Positions 28,769 through 37,071 of a DNA stretch of 64,000 bases are shown here, in pieces. The position numbers and the translations under genes are program-made. Location: the NCBI RefSeq assembly GCF_016695175.1, contig NZ_CP068023.1, positions 3,591,501 through 3,655,500 of the forward strand, in the 5' to 3' direction. Origin of the DNA: Pseudoalteromonas sp. GCY. GTDB taxonomy: Bacteria; Pseudomonadota; Gammaproteobacteria; Enterobacterales; Alteromonadaceae. Every line of letters begins with the position of its first letter. Positions within the stretch are counted from its first letter, which is position 1. The notes below the pieces were generated by a model. The model worked only from the letters and a program-made list of their open reading frames with translations. It was not told where the DNA came from and did not search any database.

Positions 28769-31091
28769 TATACCTCCCGAGCCACAGGTTAAAGTCTGCG
28801 GCTTTGAGCGGCTTACTTAGATAGTAACCTTGTGCATAATCACACTGCATTGACTCAAGTAGCTCAAGCGATGCTTTGTCTTCAACGCCTTCGGCAACCA
28901 CGCTAAAACCAAGTTGGTGACCAAGCGTGATCGTGGAGCGCACAATAAACTGGTCTTTTTCCGATTGTGCGAGCTTTAAAATAAATACCTTATCGAGTTT
29001 CAGCTCATCAATAGGTAACATTTTCAATCGACCAAGGGAGGTTTGACCCACACCATAATCATCAAGCGAGACCTGCACGCCAAGCTGTTTGAGCGCTTGG
29101 AGAACTGCAATACCTTTTTCCTCATTCTCAATCATATCTCGCTCAGTAAGCTCTATGGTGATCAACTCAGGTTTGACGTTATATGTGTCTAGTAGCGTCT
29201 TAAGATGAGACAAGAAGTTTTTATCTGCGATGTCTTGTGCCGACACGTTAATAGCTGCCTTAATGCGCTGACCTTGACGTACCCAGTTAGCAACTTGAGA
29301 CACCACGGTCTTTACTACCCACTGAGTTAATTCAACAATCAGACCTGATTGCTCGGCAAGATCGATAAATAGCTCGGGCGACACCCATTCGCCATTTTTA
29401 CGTTGCCAACGAATGAGAGACTCAGCTTTATCAATACGATTAGTTTTCATATTTAGCTTAGGCTGATAGGTCATAAAGAGCTGACCATCGTCATTGGCGA
29501 TAGCGTGTTTTAGTTCATCAATAATTTGCAGACGCTCTAGATGGGCTTCATCTTCACCTGATTGATAGTAGTAAACATCATGACCATCGTGCGCCGCAGT
29601 ATCAACTGCGATCAAAGCCCGGCGAACAACATCCTCGGGAGTATGCGCTTGTTTGGGGTAATGCACTACGCCGATACTAAAGTGAAGCGAAATATCTAAC
29701 CCCTGCACGGTATAAGGTTTACTCAAACCTTGATTTAGCATCTCTGCGCATTCAACAATACCGAGCACAGCACTTTGCGGATCGGCACACGTACTCGCTT
29801 GATGTGCAACTAAAAACTCATCGCCGCCAAGCCTAACATTCAATCCGCCTTCTGCTGTATTAATCTCCGCTATCCGTTTCGCCACGGCTTTAATGCAATC
29901 ATCTCCTACTCGAGGGCCGAGCTTGTCATTGATATGGCGTAATCCCTTTATGTCTATAGCAATGAAGTAATACTCAGCACCACTGCTGAGCATACTATGT
30001 AGTTTATCCAAAGCCGCATTACGATTAAAAAATCCAGTTAAATGGTCATGACTGGCTTGAAAGCGGATCTGCTCTTCACGCTCTTGAATGTCTTCGCCCA
30101 TATCATTAAAAGCATCAACGAGTTGGCAAATTTCTTGAGTCGGTCGAGCCTCTTCAAGCTTGGCTGAGTAATCCCCTTTAGCAAAGCGTTTTGCCAACTC
30201 AGTAAGCTTACTAAGCGGTGCCGTAAGGTTTTTGGCAACAATACCACTGGTGATAAAACCAATAAGGATAGTACCGAGAGACAGTAAAATAATGGTCAAC
30301 ACCATTTTATCGAATTCTTGATACTGAGTAGTTAAATCCGCACTGAGTACGAAGCTCACAGGGTTACTATCAAGAGAAGGTAAGCTCACCTCTGCACTTT
30401 CATATACCGGATATTGGCTAAGCCAACGTGTCGTTTTTTGTGCCGCTAAGAAAGTAAATAAATCACTACCAAGCGCAAGAGCTGGCAGCGAGCTTGCTTT
30501 TAGGTTGTCCGCAGCACCAACAAAGCTCGTCTCCATTCCTGTAAGCTCTTTGAGCTCTAACGCCACAGCGGACCCAACCTCAAAGCCAATAATTGAGTAT
30601 GCAATCGTTCTAGGCGCTCGCACAGGTAAAATAATCACTTGATACAACTGCTCACTAAGCACCACAAAAGCTGAGTGGTCGGTGTGGCTTTGCAACGCTT
30701 GCATCCAGGTTCTGGTATCGCTAGGAAAGTCAAGTCCTTCCCTATTTGCGGAGATCAGGTCGCCTTTCACATCCAAAAGCAGCATTAAGTCGGCATCAAT
30801 ACGGCGGGAGTGATTAAGCAGTACACTACTGATGGTTTGTGCATCTCTCGTCGCGACCGCCTGTTTAAAGCCAAAATCAGCGGTCAGTACAGTCGCTGCG
30901 GTAACCAATAGCTGCTCTCGCGCTTTTAAATATTGTTGATAAACATTTTGCGCCACTTGAATTTTTCTTTGTACTTGCGCTTCATTGAATTTACTTGTGG
31001 ACCACCAAAAACTTGCCAAGCTCATCCCTGCTGTTACTAAGATGAGTAAAATACAGAGACTAATTATTTTATTTTTAAAGCTGTTATTCAT
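28755..31091 (-). CDS. Membrane GGDEF-EAL cyclic di-GMP protein with HAMP domain
   Basis: 778 residues. N-terminal TM helix (about 10-30), a periplasmic sensor of about 230 residues resembling a double Cache domain, a second TM helix (about 265-285), HAMP (GIVAKNLTAPLSKLTELAKRF), GGDEF with DHLTGFFNR and an intact LGGDEF, and EAL. The EAL signature reads ESL (KAESLIRW), but the metal-binding residues in NVSAQ, ELTE, SLDDYGVG, KLDKVF and VVAEGVED are kept. No RxxD inhibitory site precedes GGDEF. It could therefore make and degrade cyclic di-GMP; net activity is unknown. It overlaps its upstream neighbour by four bases. Confidence 0.92.
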   Translation of the reverse strand: MNNSFKNKIISLCILLILVTAGMSLASFWWSTSKFNEAQVQRKIQVAQNVYQQYLKAREQLLVTAATVLTADFGFKQAVATRDAQTISSVLLNHSRRIDADLMLLLDVKGDLISANREGLDFPSDTRTWMQALQSHTDHSAFVVLSEQLYQVIILPVRAPRTIAYSIIGFEVGSAVALELKELTGMETSFVGAADNLKASSLPALALGSDLFTFLAAQKTTRWLSQYPVYESAEVSLPSLDSNPVSFVLSADLTTQYQEFDKMVLTIILLSLGTILIGFITSGIVAKNLTAPLSKLTELAKRFAKGDYSAKLEEARPTQEICQLVDAFNDMGEDIQEREEQIRFQASHDHLTGFFNRNAALDKLHSMLSSGAEYYFIAIDIKGLRHINDKLGPRVGDDCIKAVAKRIAEINTAEGGLNVRLGGDEFLVAHQASTCADPQSAVLGIVECAEMLNQGLSKPYTVQGLDISLHFSIGVVHYPKQAHTPEDVVRRALIAVDTAAHDGHDVYYYQSGEDEAHLERLQIIDELKHAIANDDGQLFMTYQPKLNMKTNRIDKAESLIRWQRKNGEWVSPELFIDLAEQSGLIVELTQWVVKTVVSQVANWVRQGQRIKAAINVSAQDIADKNFLSHLKTLLDTYNVKPELITIELTERDMIENEEKGIAVLQALKQLGVQVSLDDYGVGQTSLGRLKMLPIDELKLDKVFILKLAQSEKDQFIVRSTITLGHQLGFSVVAEGVEDKASLELLESMQCDYAQGYYLSKPLKAADFNLWLGRYNEVG

Positions 31092-31720
31092 TCATGTTGT
31101 CCAAAGCGCTCGCCAAAGGTATTACGCGGCGCTGGATAAGTTGTTTTTATTGTTACGGACATTGGCGCCGTAGTGCTCACTATTTGCACTGTTTGCCGAC
31201 TATCTATGTCATTATCTTGATAAGGGTGCCATACCGTTACTTGTTTCGCAGAGTCTGGCAAAGTTACTAATCCATTCGCATCAGATACCAATACTTGCTT
31301 GTCATCTGCAATGTAAATATAGCCCACCATAGAGTCGTGAATGTTACAACCTAACACCACTACACCAGCGTTTTCAAACTTAAGCGGTTTATTTGGCGTG
31401 CCAGCATATAGCTTTAGCTCAAAAGGTTTTACCGCAGAAAACGAATAAACGTGATGACGGATATCATCGCTATTGGGAAAATTAACCAATTGTCCTTTTT
31501 GGATGGTAAGGATGAAAGGAACAAACTGTTTATTGATTTGATCCATAACCGCCACTGCTTTTGCTGCTGACTCAACAGGCTCGTCCGTCAATTCAACAAC
31601 GGCGTGCTGCAAGGGCTTGCCGCTGCCATCTAGCACTGTTAATTGCCCAGCATTTGCGCAGCTTGAATCTAAAAGGAATAAAAAACAAAAACTTAGTAGG
31701 AGTAGAACAGACGTTCGCAT
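31088..31720 (-). CDS. Cupredoxin-like secreted protein (methylamine utilization protein type)
   Basis: 210 residues with a signal peptide (MRTSVLLLLSFCFLFLLDSSCANA). The mature part has the plastocyanin-like pattern NFPNSDDIRHHVYSFS, followed about 40 residues later by LGCNIHDSMVGYI; these His and Cys residues are the usual type 1 copper ligands. A carboxypeptidase-like beta-domain probably follows (VTLPDSAKQVTVWHPY). The ATG at 31720 is used; an upstream TTG adds a polar stretch before the signal. It is the first gene of the four-gene cluster. The name 'methylamine utilization' is inherited from the family, and no methylamine pathway is seen. Confidence 0.8.
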   Translation of the reverse strand: MRTSVLLLLSFCFLFLLDSSCANAGQLTVLDGSGKPLQHAVVELTDEPVESAAKAVAVMDQINKQFVPFILTIQKGQLVNFPNSDDIRHHVYSFSAVKPFELKLYAGTPNKPLKFENAGVVVLGCNIHDSMVGYIYIADDKQVLVSDANGLVTLPDSAKQVTVWHPYQDNDIDSRQTVQIVSTTAPMSVTIKTTYPAPRNTFGERFGQHE

Positions 31721-31794
31721 ATCTGACTCTATTTTTTGCAACAATTAGGTTAAGTAAAAGAGACCTTGCAATGAAAAGCAAGTGAATTGAGGAA

Positions 31795-31826
31795 ATTGCC
31801 CTAATAAACTTGTCTATCAGGGCAAT
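31795..31826 (-). terminator. Terminator downstream of purC
   Basis: ATTGCCCT pairs with AGGGCAAT over a 16-base loop, ending about 10 bases past the purC stop, with TTTCC following on the minus strand. The long loop lowers confidence. Confidence 0.55.
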
Positions 31827-31836
31827 TGAAAAAGAA

Positions 31837-32937
31837 TTAATCTATTAAACCGTACTGCTTATCAAGAATATCAATAACTTCTTGGCGAGGATCAGCAGGG
31901 ATCGTTAGCTCACGGCCAACGATTTTACTTGCGATCCCAACGTAAGTTTCGCTTACCGACATCATCACCGCTTCTGGCAAAAGATAATCGCGAGCAAGCG
32001 CTTCTCGCTCAGGCATGCGATCTTTATTCAGCAGCACATCGCTATCTGGTACGTTGTTTATCAATAGCTGACGAAAGCCTTCTTTTGAGTTTTCAACGAT
32101 CTTACCATCGCGATAAGCAGGGCCATCCCAAATACGTGACGAGTCAGGCGTACCCACTTCATCAATGTAAATTAGGCGCTCTTGGCCGTCTTTATCTTCA
32201 ACGTAACCAAACTCAAATTTAGTATCAACAAAGATCTGATCAAGCTTCTCAAGCTCTTTACTGATCAGGGCAAAGCCCTCGGTTAGCAACTGCTCGTACT
32301 TATCCACATCTGCCGCAGATTTAAAGTTGAACGCTGCAAGGTTATCTTCGATGTTTTTACGAGAGATGTTTACGTCATCCACTTCTGGTACGTCAGCTAA
32401 ACCTTTGATGATCCCTTTGGTTGATGGCGTGATTAAGACATCATCTAGCTTTTGATTGGCTTCTAAACCTGCTGGTAATTGCAAGCCACAAAACTCCCTT
32501 ACGCCCTTTGCGTAATCGCGCCACATGCTACCAGTAATATATTGACGCGCAATCGCTTCAACTCTTACCGTACTTGCTTTACGCACAATCCAAACATAAG
32601 GATGTGGAATATCAACAATGTGATTACCTGCAAGGCCAGCTTTATCAAAAAGCGAAAACCAATGTGCAGCAACGCTGTTAAGCGCAATGCCCTTACCCGG
32701 TACACCGTTAAGACCATTTTCACCTTGCCAGATGCAATCAAACGCTGAAATACGATCTGAAATGACCATAATTGCCAGCTCTGTACCAACCGGGACTTGA
32801 TAGCCTTTTTCTTCAATTAAACGCGCACTGTCGGCGTCGGTTAACCAATAAACTGAACGTACTTTACCACTGTGAACCGCACCTTTAGTGCGAATTGGAA
32901 GATCGTCATTAACGTCTAAAACTTTGTAGCTACTCAT
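31837..32937 (-). CDS. purC: Phosphoribosylaminoimidazole-succinocarboxamide synthase
   Basis: ATP-dependent joining of CAIR and aspartate to SAICAR in purine synthesis. 366 residues, the long form seen in vibrios and alteromonads, rather than the 237-residue E. coli type. It begins [14 protein letters not shown] and has [15 protein letters not shown] (nucleotide loop), [37 protein letters not shown], and [13 protein letters not shown], the SAICAR synthetase signatures. GGAGTAAC precedes the start at 32937. It faces away from the ABC transporter operon. Confidence 0.94.
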   Translation of the reverse strand: MSSYKVLDVNDDLPIRTKGAVHSGKVRSVYWLTDADSARLIEEKGYQVPVGTELAIMVISDRISAFDCIWQGENGLNGVPGKGIALNSVAAHWFSLFDKAGLAGNHIVDIPHPYVWIVRKASTVRVEAIARQYITGSMWRDYAKGVREFCGLQLPAGLEANQKLDDVLITPSTKGIIKGLADVPEVDDVNISRKNIEDNLAAFNFKSAADVDKYEQLLTEGFALISKELEKLDQIFVDTKFEFGYVEDKDGQERLIYIDEVGTPDSSRIWDGPAYRDGKIVENSKEGFRQLLINNVPDSDVLLNKDRMPEREALARDYLLPEAVMMSVSETYVGIASKIVGRELTIPADPRQEVIDILDKQYGLID

Positions 32938-33125
32938 TGTTACTCCAATGACAGGATGCGCCTTGCTAAAGGGCACAAAATAATGAGGGGGTTAGGGTCG
33001 CTATAATAGTCGAGCTGAACAAAAATCACAATTTAACTTACACGCTTGTTGTTGAGCTTAACTTGGTTTTGCTTTAGTCATTCTTGTTATACCATCACAA
33101 CATTATTTGTCAGCGTTGAGGCGTT

Positions 33126-33818
33126 ATGCTTACGATATCTCAATTACAGTTTACATGGCCTAAGTCGAGCACCCCGGTGCTAACCATACCTAAGCTACAT
33201 ATCGCCCGAGGTGAACACGTGTTTTTACATGGTCCAAGCGGCAGCGGTAAATCGACTTTGCTTGGACTTATTGCAGGCACCTTGGATTGCCAGCAGGGAG
33301 AAATTGAAATTGCAGGTACAAACGCGAGCGAACTGAGCCGTGGCCAACGAGATAAGTTTAGAGCCGACCATATAGGTACTATTTTTCAGAACTTTAATTT
33401 GTTGCCCTATTTATCGCCTATTGAAAACGTTACCCTTGGCTGCGAATTTTCCAAAAAACGCAGGCAAAACATTTCCTCACAGAATAGATCGCTTGAGCAG
33501 GAAGCCAAACTTCTGCTCTCTGATCTTGGTATAGACGAGCACACTCAGCACCGCAGTGTCGCGGAGTTAAGTATTGGCCAACAGCAGCGCGTAGCCGCCG
33601 CTCGCGCATTTATCGGCAGGCCCGAAATCATTATTGCCGACGAGCCAACCTCAGCTCTCGATGCCGACAGCCGTGATGGATTTATTAAATTACTCTTTAG
33701 CCAAGCCGCGGTTTACAGTGCATCTATTCTCTTTGTCAGTCACGATAAAAGCTTAGCGCCGTTATTTGATAGGCAAGTAAGCTTGCCTGATTTACAACAA
33801 GGAGCACCGCTATGCTAA
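33126..33818 (+). CDS. ABC transporter ATP-binding protein (MacB/LolD-like; ZrgB-like by context)
   Basis: 230-residue ATPase with Walker A GPSGSGKST (36-44), Q-loop GTIFQNFNLLPYLSPIENV, signature LSIGQQQRVAAARAF, and Walker B IIIADEPTSALD. It belongs to the MacB/LolD/FtsE subfamily. With the downstream FtsX-type permease and DUF3299 protein it resembles the zinc-regulated zrgBCD genes of Vibrio. Its stop overlaps the permease start by seven bases. The DUF2796 protein usually found with such systems is not in the window. Confidence 0.88.
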   Translation: MLTISQLQFTWPKSSTPVLTIPKLHIARGEHVFLHGPSGSGKSTLLGLIAGTLDCQQGEIEIAGTNASELSRGQRDKFRADHIGTIFQNFNLLPYLSPIENVTLGCEFSKKRRQNISSQNRSLEQEAKLLLSDLGIDEHTQHRSVAELSIGQQQRVAAARAFIGRPEIIIADEPTSALDADSRDGFIKLLFSQAAVYSASILFVSHDKSLAPLFDRQVSLPDLQQGAPLC

Positions 33819-35167
33819 TCAAACTTGCGTGGAAAAGTACGCTAAACCGAAAAGCCAGTGTCGCCCTAACTCTAGTGACCATTGCAATTAGTGTCATGTT
33901 ACTGCTGTCGGTTGAGCGTGTACGCCAAGACGCAAAATCCAGCTTTGCGAACACTATTTCTGGCACAGACCTGATTGTCGGCGCACGTACTGGTGATATT
34001 CAGCTATTGCTTTCAAGCGTATTTAGAATTGGTCATGCCAATAATGCCGTACAATGGCAAAGTTACGAGTACATCAAGGCACAACGCGGCGTTGCTTGGA
34101 GCATTCCCATTAGTTTAGGCGATAGCCACCAAGGCTTTGCTGTGCTGGGCACAGATGCAAGTTACTTCAGCCATTATCAATACGCTAAAAAGCAGCACCT
34201 CACCTTTGCCGCTGGTCGACCATTTCACAATGGCCAAGAAGTGGTGCTTGGGGCTATGGTCGCAAAAAAGCTAGGTTATCAGCTAGGACAAAAAATCGTC
34301 ATTTCTCATGGCATGGGCAATACCAGTTTCCATCATCATGATGATAATCCGCTGGTTATTTCTGGCATTTTGGCAGCCACGGGAACGCCTGTAGATAAAA
34401 CACTACATGTGCCGTTAAGTGCCATAGAGAGTATGCATAGCAAAGGCCACAGCAAGCCATCTCGAATGGTTGCACGAAAACAAGATGCAACGCAGCATGA
34501 GCATGAGCATGAGCATGAGCATGAGCATGAGCATGAGCATGAGCATGACAGTAAAAACAATAGCGCTCTACTTCACAACCTCGACTCTAAGCCCGGTGAT
34601 TTAATCGGTTCAACAAAGCAAATCACTGCATTTTTACTTGGTTTTGAGTCACCACTTTATACCCTACAAGTGCGCAGAAATATTAATCAGTATAAAGGTG
34701 AACCTTTACTGGCAATTATGCCGGGGGTGACATTGAGGGAATTGTGGGAAATGCTAGATATTGTCGAAAAAATCTTACTTCTCATTACCCTTGCTGTGGT
34801 GTTGATAAGCTTACTTGGCATGTTAACTTCGTTGCTCGCCACGTTGAATCAGAGGCGTCGAGAACTTGCTATTCTACGCTCCGTTGGTGCGCGGCCTTGG
34901 CATATTTTTACACTTCTCATTAGCGAAGCAATTTTTATCACCGTGTTAGGATGTGCTTTCGGTGTAGCGCTTTTTTATGCCTTGCTCATTGCTGCCCAAT
35001 CCAGCCTACAAAGTCAATTTGGCGTAGTCCTAAGTATCTCAACGCTCTCAACCTATGAACTCACGCTACTAAGCGTTATTATAGGTGCAGGTACTTTGAT
35101 CGGTGCCATTCCTGCCGCCCGTGCTTATTTTTACTCGCTTGCCGATGGCATGCAAATTAAAACCTAA
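33812..35167 (+). CDS. FtsX-type ABC permease with a His-Glu repeat (ZrgC-like)
   Basis: 451 residues with four membrane helices: one near residues 15-35, then three in the C-terminal third (LLITLAVVLISLLGMLTSLL, then IFTLLISEAIFITVLGCAFG, and the last around 415-440). The large periplasmic domain contains HEHEHEHEHEHEHEHEHD (nine His) at about residue 229, plus HHHDDN near 173. These are likely metal-binding, consistent with a zinc or other divalent metal role. The HE stretch is encoded by a hexanucleotide repeat. Second gene of the ATPase-permease-DUF3299 operon. Confidence 0.87.
   Translation: MLIKLAWKSTLNRKASVALTLVTIAISVMLLLSVERVRQDAKSSFANTISGTDLIVGARTGDIQLLLSSVFRIGHANNAVQWQSYEYIKAQRGVAWSIPISLGDSHQGFAVLGTDASYFSHYQYAKKQHLTFAAGRPFHNGQEVVLGAMVAKKLGYQLGQKIVISHGMGNTSFHHHDDNPLVISGILAATGTPVDKTLHVPLSAIESMHSKGHSKPSRMVARKQDATQHEHEHEHEHEHEHEHEHDSKNNSALLHNLDSKPGDLIGSTKQITAFLLGFESPLYTLQVRRNINQYKGEPLLAIMPGVTLRELWEMLDIVEKILLLITLAVVLISLLGMLTSLLATLNQRRRELAILRSVGARPWHIFTLLISEAIFITVLGCAFGVALFYALLIAAQSSLQSQFGVVLSISTLSTYELTLLSVIIGAGTLIGAIPAARAYFYSLADGMQIKT
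34496..34543 (+). repeat. Hexanucleotide microsatellite (CATGAG)8
   Basis: Eight perfect copies of CATGAG inside the permease gene, coding for (His-Glu)8. Each unit is six bases, so slippage would add or remove His-Glu pairs without breaking the frame. Confidence 0.95.
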
Positions 35168-35177
35168 GAGGATCAAG

Positions 35178-35684
35178 ATGCAGTTAACCGCACGAACTCA
35201 TGTTTTTTACTTCATTGCATTCATCACTGCGATGGTATTCAGTGGTATCGCAAACGCGGCACCACCTAAAGAGATATTCTGGGAAGATTTAATTCCAAAA
35301 GGGCATGTCCAGATTAGCAATCAAGACGCAGCAAGCCATGATGGCGCAGAGCAAAATTGGGTGCAACCTGATTTAGATGCCCCAGTCGTCAAAGAGTTAG
35401 ATGGTCAACTAGTCAGCTTACCCGGCTTTGTTGTACCACTTGAAGGTGACAGTGAAGTGATCACCGAATTTTTGTTGGTTCCCTACTTTGGCGCTTGTAT
35501 TCACGTGCCGCCGCCGCCACCAAATCAAATCGTTCATGTCAAAATCAAAGGCGGTGTTCCGATTGAGAGCCTGTATGATGCAATCACAGTCAGTGGCACG
35601 ATTAAGGTTTCTACTTGGAAAGGCGACATCGCGCAAACAGGTTATATGATGGAAGCCAAGGGCGTCGCGCCATTTGAGCTCTAA
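35178..35684 (+). CDS. DUF3299-containing exported protein (ZrgD-like)
   Basis: 168 residues with a signal peptide (MQLTARTHVFYFIAFITAMV then SGIANA). The mature protein has LPGFVVPLEGDSEVITEFLL and then FGACIHVPPPPPNQIV, the DUF3299 hallmark with a single Cys and His that could bind metal. GAGGATCAAG lies before the ATG at 35178, supporting this start over the one at 35103, which lies inside the permease gene. Located 10 bp after the permease, it is probably the periplasmic partner of the transporter. The metal role is inferred from context. Confidence 0.85.
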   Translation: MQLTARTHVFYFIAFITAMVFSGIANAAPPKEIFWEDLIPKGHVQISNQDAASHDGAEQNWVQPDLDAPVVKELDGQLVSLPGFVVPLEGDSEVITEFLLVPYFGACIHVPPPPPNQIVHVKIKGGVPIESLYDAITVSGTIKVSTWKGDIAQTGYMMEAKGVAPFEL

Positions 35685-35705
35685 AAGTCATATAAATCAC
35701 TAAAA

Positions 35706-35744
35706 AAGAGTGCCAATACTTAATTGAGCTTGATTGGCACTCTT
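35706..35744 (-). terminator. Terminator, best oriented for the small minus-strand gene
   Basis: 12-bp arms (AAGAGTGCCAAT / ATTGGCACTCTT) with a 15-base loop. On the minus strand the stem is followed by TTTTTTA, giving a good intrinsic terminator for the gene ending at 35784. On the plus strand there is no T tract, though it may still slow read-through from the transporter operon. Confidence 0.75.
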
Positions 35745-35783
35745 ACCACTGCAAAACATACAATTTTATTTCTCCTATTTACC

Positions 35784-36017
35784 CTACTCAGTAGTAGGAA
35801 CACTGGCATACACCAGTTCGATGAGATTATTCATGGTCCGCGACTTTTGCATATACGCCTTTTCCATATACGCCAGCTCCTGGAGCTCAAATAAGGTACT
35901 CTCTACAAGAGAAAACCACTTAGTGGTCGTCTCAGCTATCTCAACCTCTCCGCGACTCGATTTTTTAAGTGCTTCATAGAGAATATTTAAGTCGTTATAT
36001 TGACGTAGATAATCCAT
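35784..36017 (-). CDS. Small helical protein of unknown function
   Basis: 77 residues starting MDYLRQYNDLNILYEALKKS, predicted almost wholly alpha-helical and acidic. The ATG is preceded by GAGGGTGAT, and an intrinsic terminator lies downstream on the same strand, so the transcription unit looks real. The plus-strand frame over the same bases has no ribosome site. I recognise no family. It could be a small regulatory or phage-derived helical protein. Confidence 0.6.
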   Translation of the reverse strand: MDYLRQYNDLNILYEALKKSSRGEVEIAETTTKWFSLVESTLFELQELAYMEKAYMQKSRTMNNLIELVYASVPTTE

Positions 36018-36292
36018 ATCACCCTCAGTCAGTTGTTACCCTTGTTTAATTTCACACTACAGTAACAAAAGCCTCGCTAAAAAATCTTGTCGAACCCATT
36101 TTTCTATTAAAATGATGAAAATAAAGTGAAAAGTACACGTAGGTTCTGAAGCGATATATCCATAATTGACTAATTAAATTTCCTCTTGCAGAAACATTTT
36201 TATTGATTACAATTACAAATTAACAAAGATTACACATAAAAATAACTTGGGTGACACTGAGCAGACTCCCCATGCAAGAAAGGACTAAATTG

Positions 36293-36589
36293 GTGGGCAA
36301 TCCCTATTTTAAATATAACGGTGACGACCTTAGAAGAATGCGCCTTGCTGCCCAAAAAACCACGCAGCAAATGGCTGATCTTGTGGGTATTAGCCGCCAA
36401 ACCTACGAAAACTATGAAAATGGTGTAAGCCGTATACCTTGGGATCACTTTCAGGTCTGGTGTAACTACTGTGATATTGACCTTTCTCCCATTATAAAAC
36501 AGTTTCAAGCGCTACGGAGCTTAATTAGTGATACCCAATTAAGGCGTAAAAGCCCAACCTCTCCTGATGCAAAGAAAGTGGAAGAGTAA
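36293..36589 (+). CDS. Small helix-turn-helix (XRE-like) regulator of the peptide cassette
   Basis: About 98 residues from a GTG at 36293 with AAGGA eight bases upstream; a TTG at 36290 or an ATG at 36272 are alternatives. The N-terminal half is a lambda-repressor-type helix-turn-helix: DDLRRMRLAAQKTTQQMADL then VGISRQTYENYENGVSRIP. It then has a short helical part (WCNYCDIDLSPIIKQFQALR) and a polar tail. It lies 35 bp before the first peptide gene, same strand, so it likely regulates the cassette; that is inference from position. Confidence 0.75.
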   Translation: MGNPYFKYNGDDLRRMRLAAQKTTQQMADLVGISRQTYENYENGVSRIPWDHFQVWCNYCDIDLSPIIKQFQALRSLISDTQLRRKSPTSPDAKKVEE

Positions 36590-36624
36590 TATCAGTTGAT
36601 TTAAGCTGCAAAAGGAATAAAAGA

Positions 36625-36798
36625 ATGAAATTTGTAATGCAAAAAAAATTTCGTAAGGTAATGAAAATCAAAAAGTTACCAATGTACAGTGTAGAGTCCA
36701 TTAAAGGTGGCAGCCTAGGAGTGGTTAAACATGACCCTCGAACTTCCTCTATAGCTTCTCATGGTGGAACAGTAGTAGATCCAAAACTAGGCACATAA
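36625..36798 (+). CDS. Double-glycine peptide A, putative secreted-peptide precursor
   Basis: 57-codon ORF with AAGGAATAAA before the ATG. The N-terminal half is strongly basic (MKFVMQKKFRKVMKIKKLP), followed by YSVESIKGG (Gly28-Gly29) and a 28-residue tail, SLGVVKHDPRTSS then IASHGGTVVDPKLGT. The tail contains two (V)V-x-DP motifs, the second after another GG, as if the unit were duplicated. No Cys. Layout fits a leader cut after Gly-Gly, as in class II bacteriocin or RiPP precursors. It is related to peptide B and to the peptide at 13632-13790. Coding support comes from the ribosome site and this conservation. Confidence 0.65.
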   Translation: MKFVMQKKFRKVMKIKKLPMYSVESIKGGSLGVVKHDPRTSSIASHGGTVVDPKLGT

Positions 36799-36892
36799 GC
36801 TACTTTAGCTTTACAAAATATTCTCAATAGGTGAGTTTCAGAGTACAGTATTAATGACTTTAACCACTGCAAAAACCTATAAGGAATAGAAG

Positions 36893-37039
36893 ATGAGATA
36901 TTCAAATAAAGTCAAAAGTACTAAAAGAGTCCGTTTTGTTGTGCTAAATAGCCATTTCCTAGAGCATATAACGGGTGGGAGTGATGGCTCAATCAAGGAC
37001 GACCCTAAGTTAGAGCCTAAATCTGAAAAGCCAGGCTAA
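36893..37039 (+). CDS. Double-glycine peptide B, putative secreted-peptide precursor
   Basis: 48-codon ORF preceded by AAGGAATAG. Basic N-terminal part (MRYSNKVKSTKRVRFVVLN), then FLEHITGG (Gly28-Gly29) and the tail SDGSIKDDPKLEPKSEKPG. Against peptide A the boundary aligns residue for residue: VESIKGGSLGVVKHDPR versus LEHITGGSDGSIKDDPK, a shared E-x-I-x-GGS-x-G-x-[VI]K-x-DP pattern. This makes chance ORFs unlikely. The product would be a 19-residue hydrophilic peptide if cut after Gly-Gly. Confidence 0.65.
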   Translation: MRYSNKVKSTKRVRFVVLNSHFLEHITGGSDGSIKDDPKLEPKSEKPG

Positions 37040-37071
37040 GCCTCAACTAGTACCTTTATTAAGGTTAAGAA

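Noticed and set aside
33084..33102. Zur box upstream of the Zrg-like operon
   Set aside because: Only one half-site (TGTTATA) is convincing; the other half matches poorly, so it is mentioned in a finding but not listed as a feature.
34336..34560. Reverse-strand ORF with alternating Cys-Ser
   Set aside because: Antisense reading of the CATGAG microsatellite inside the permease gene.
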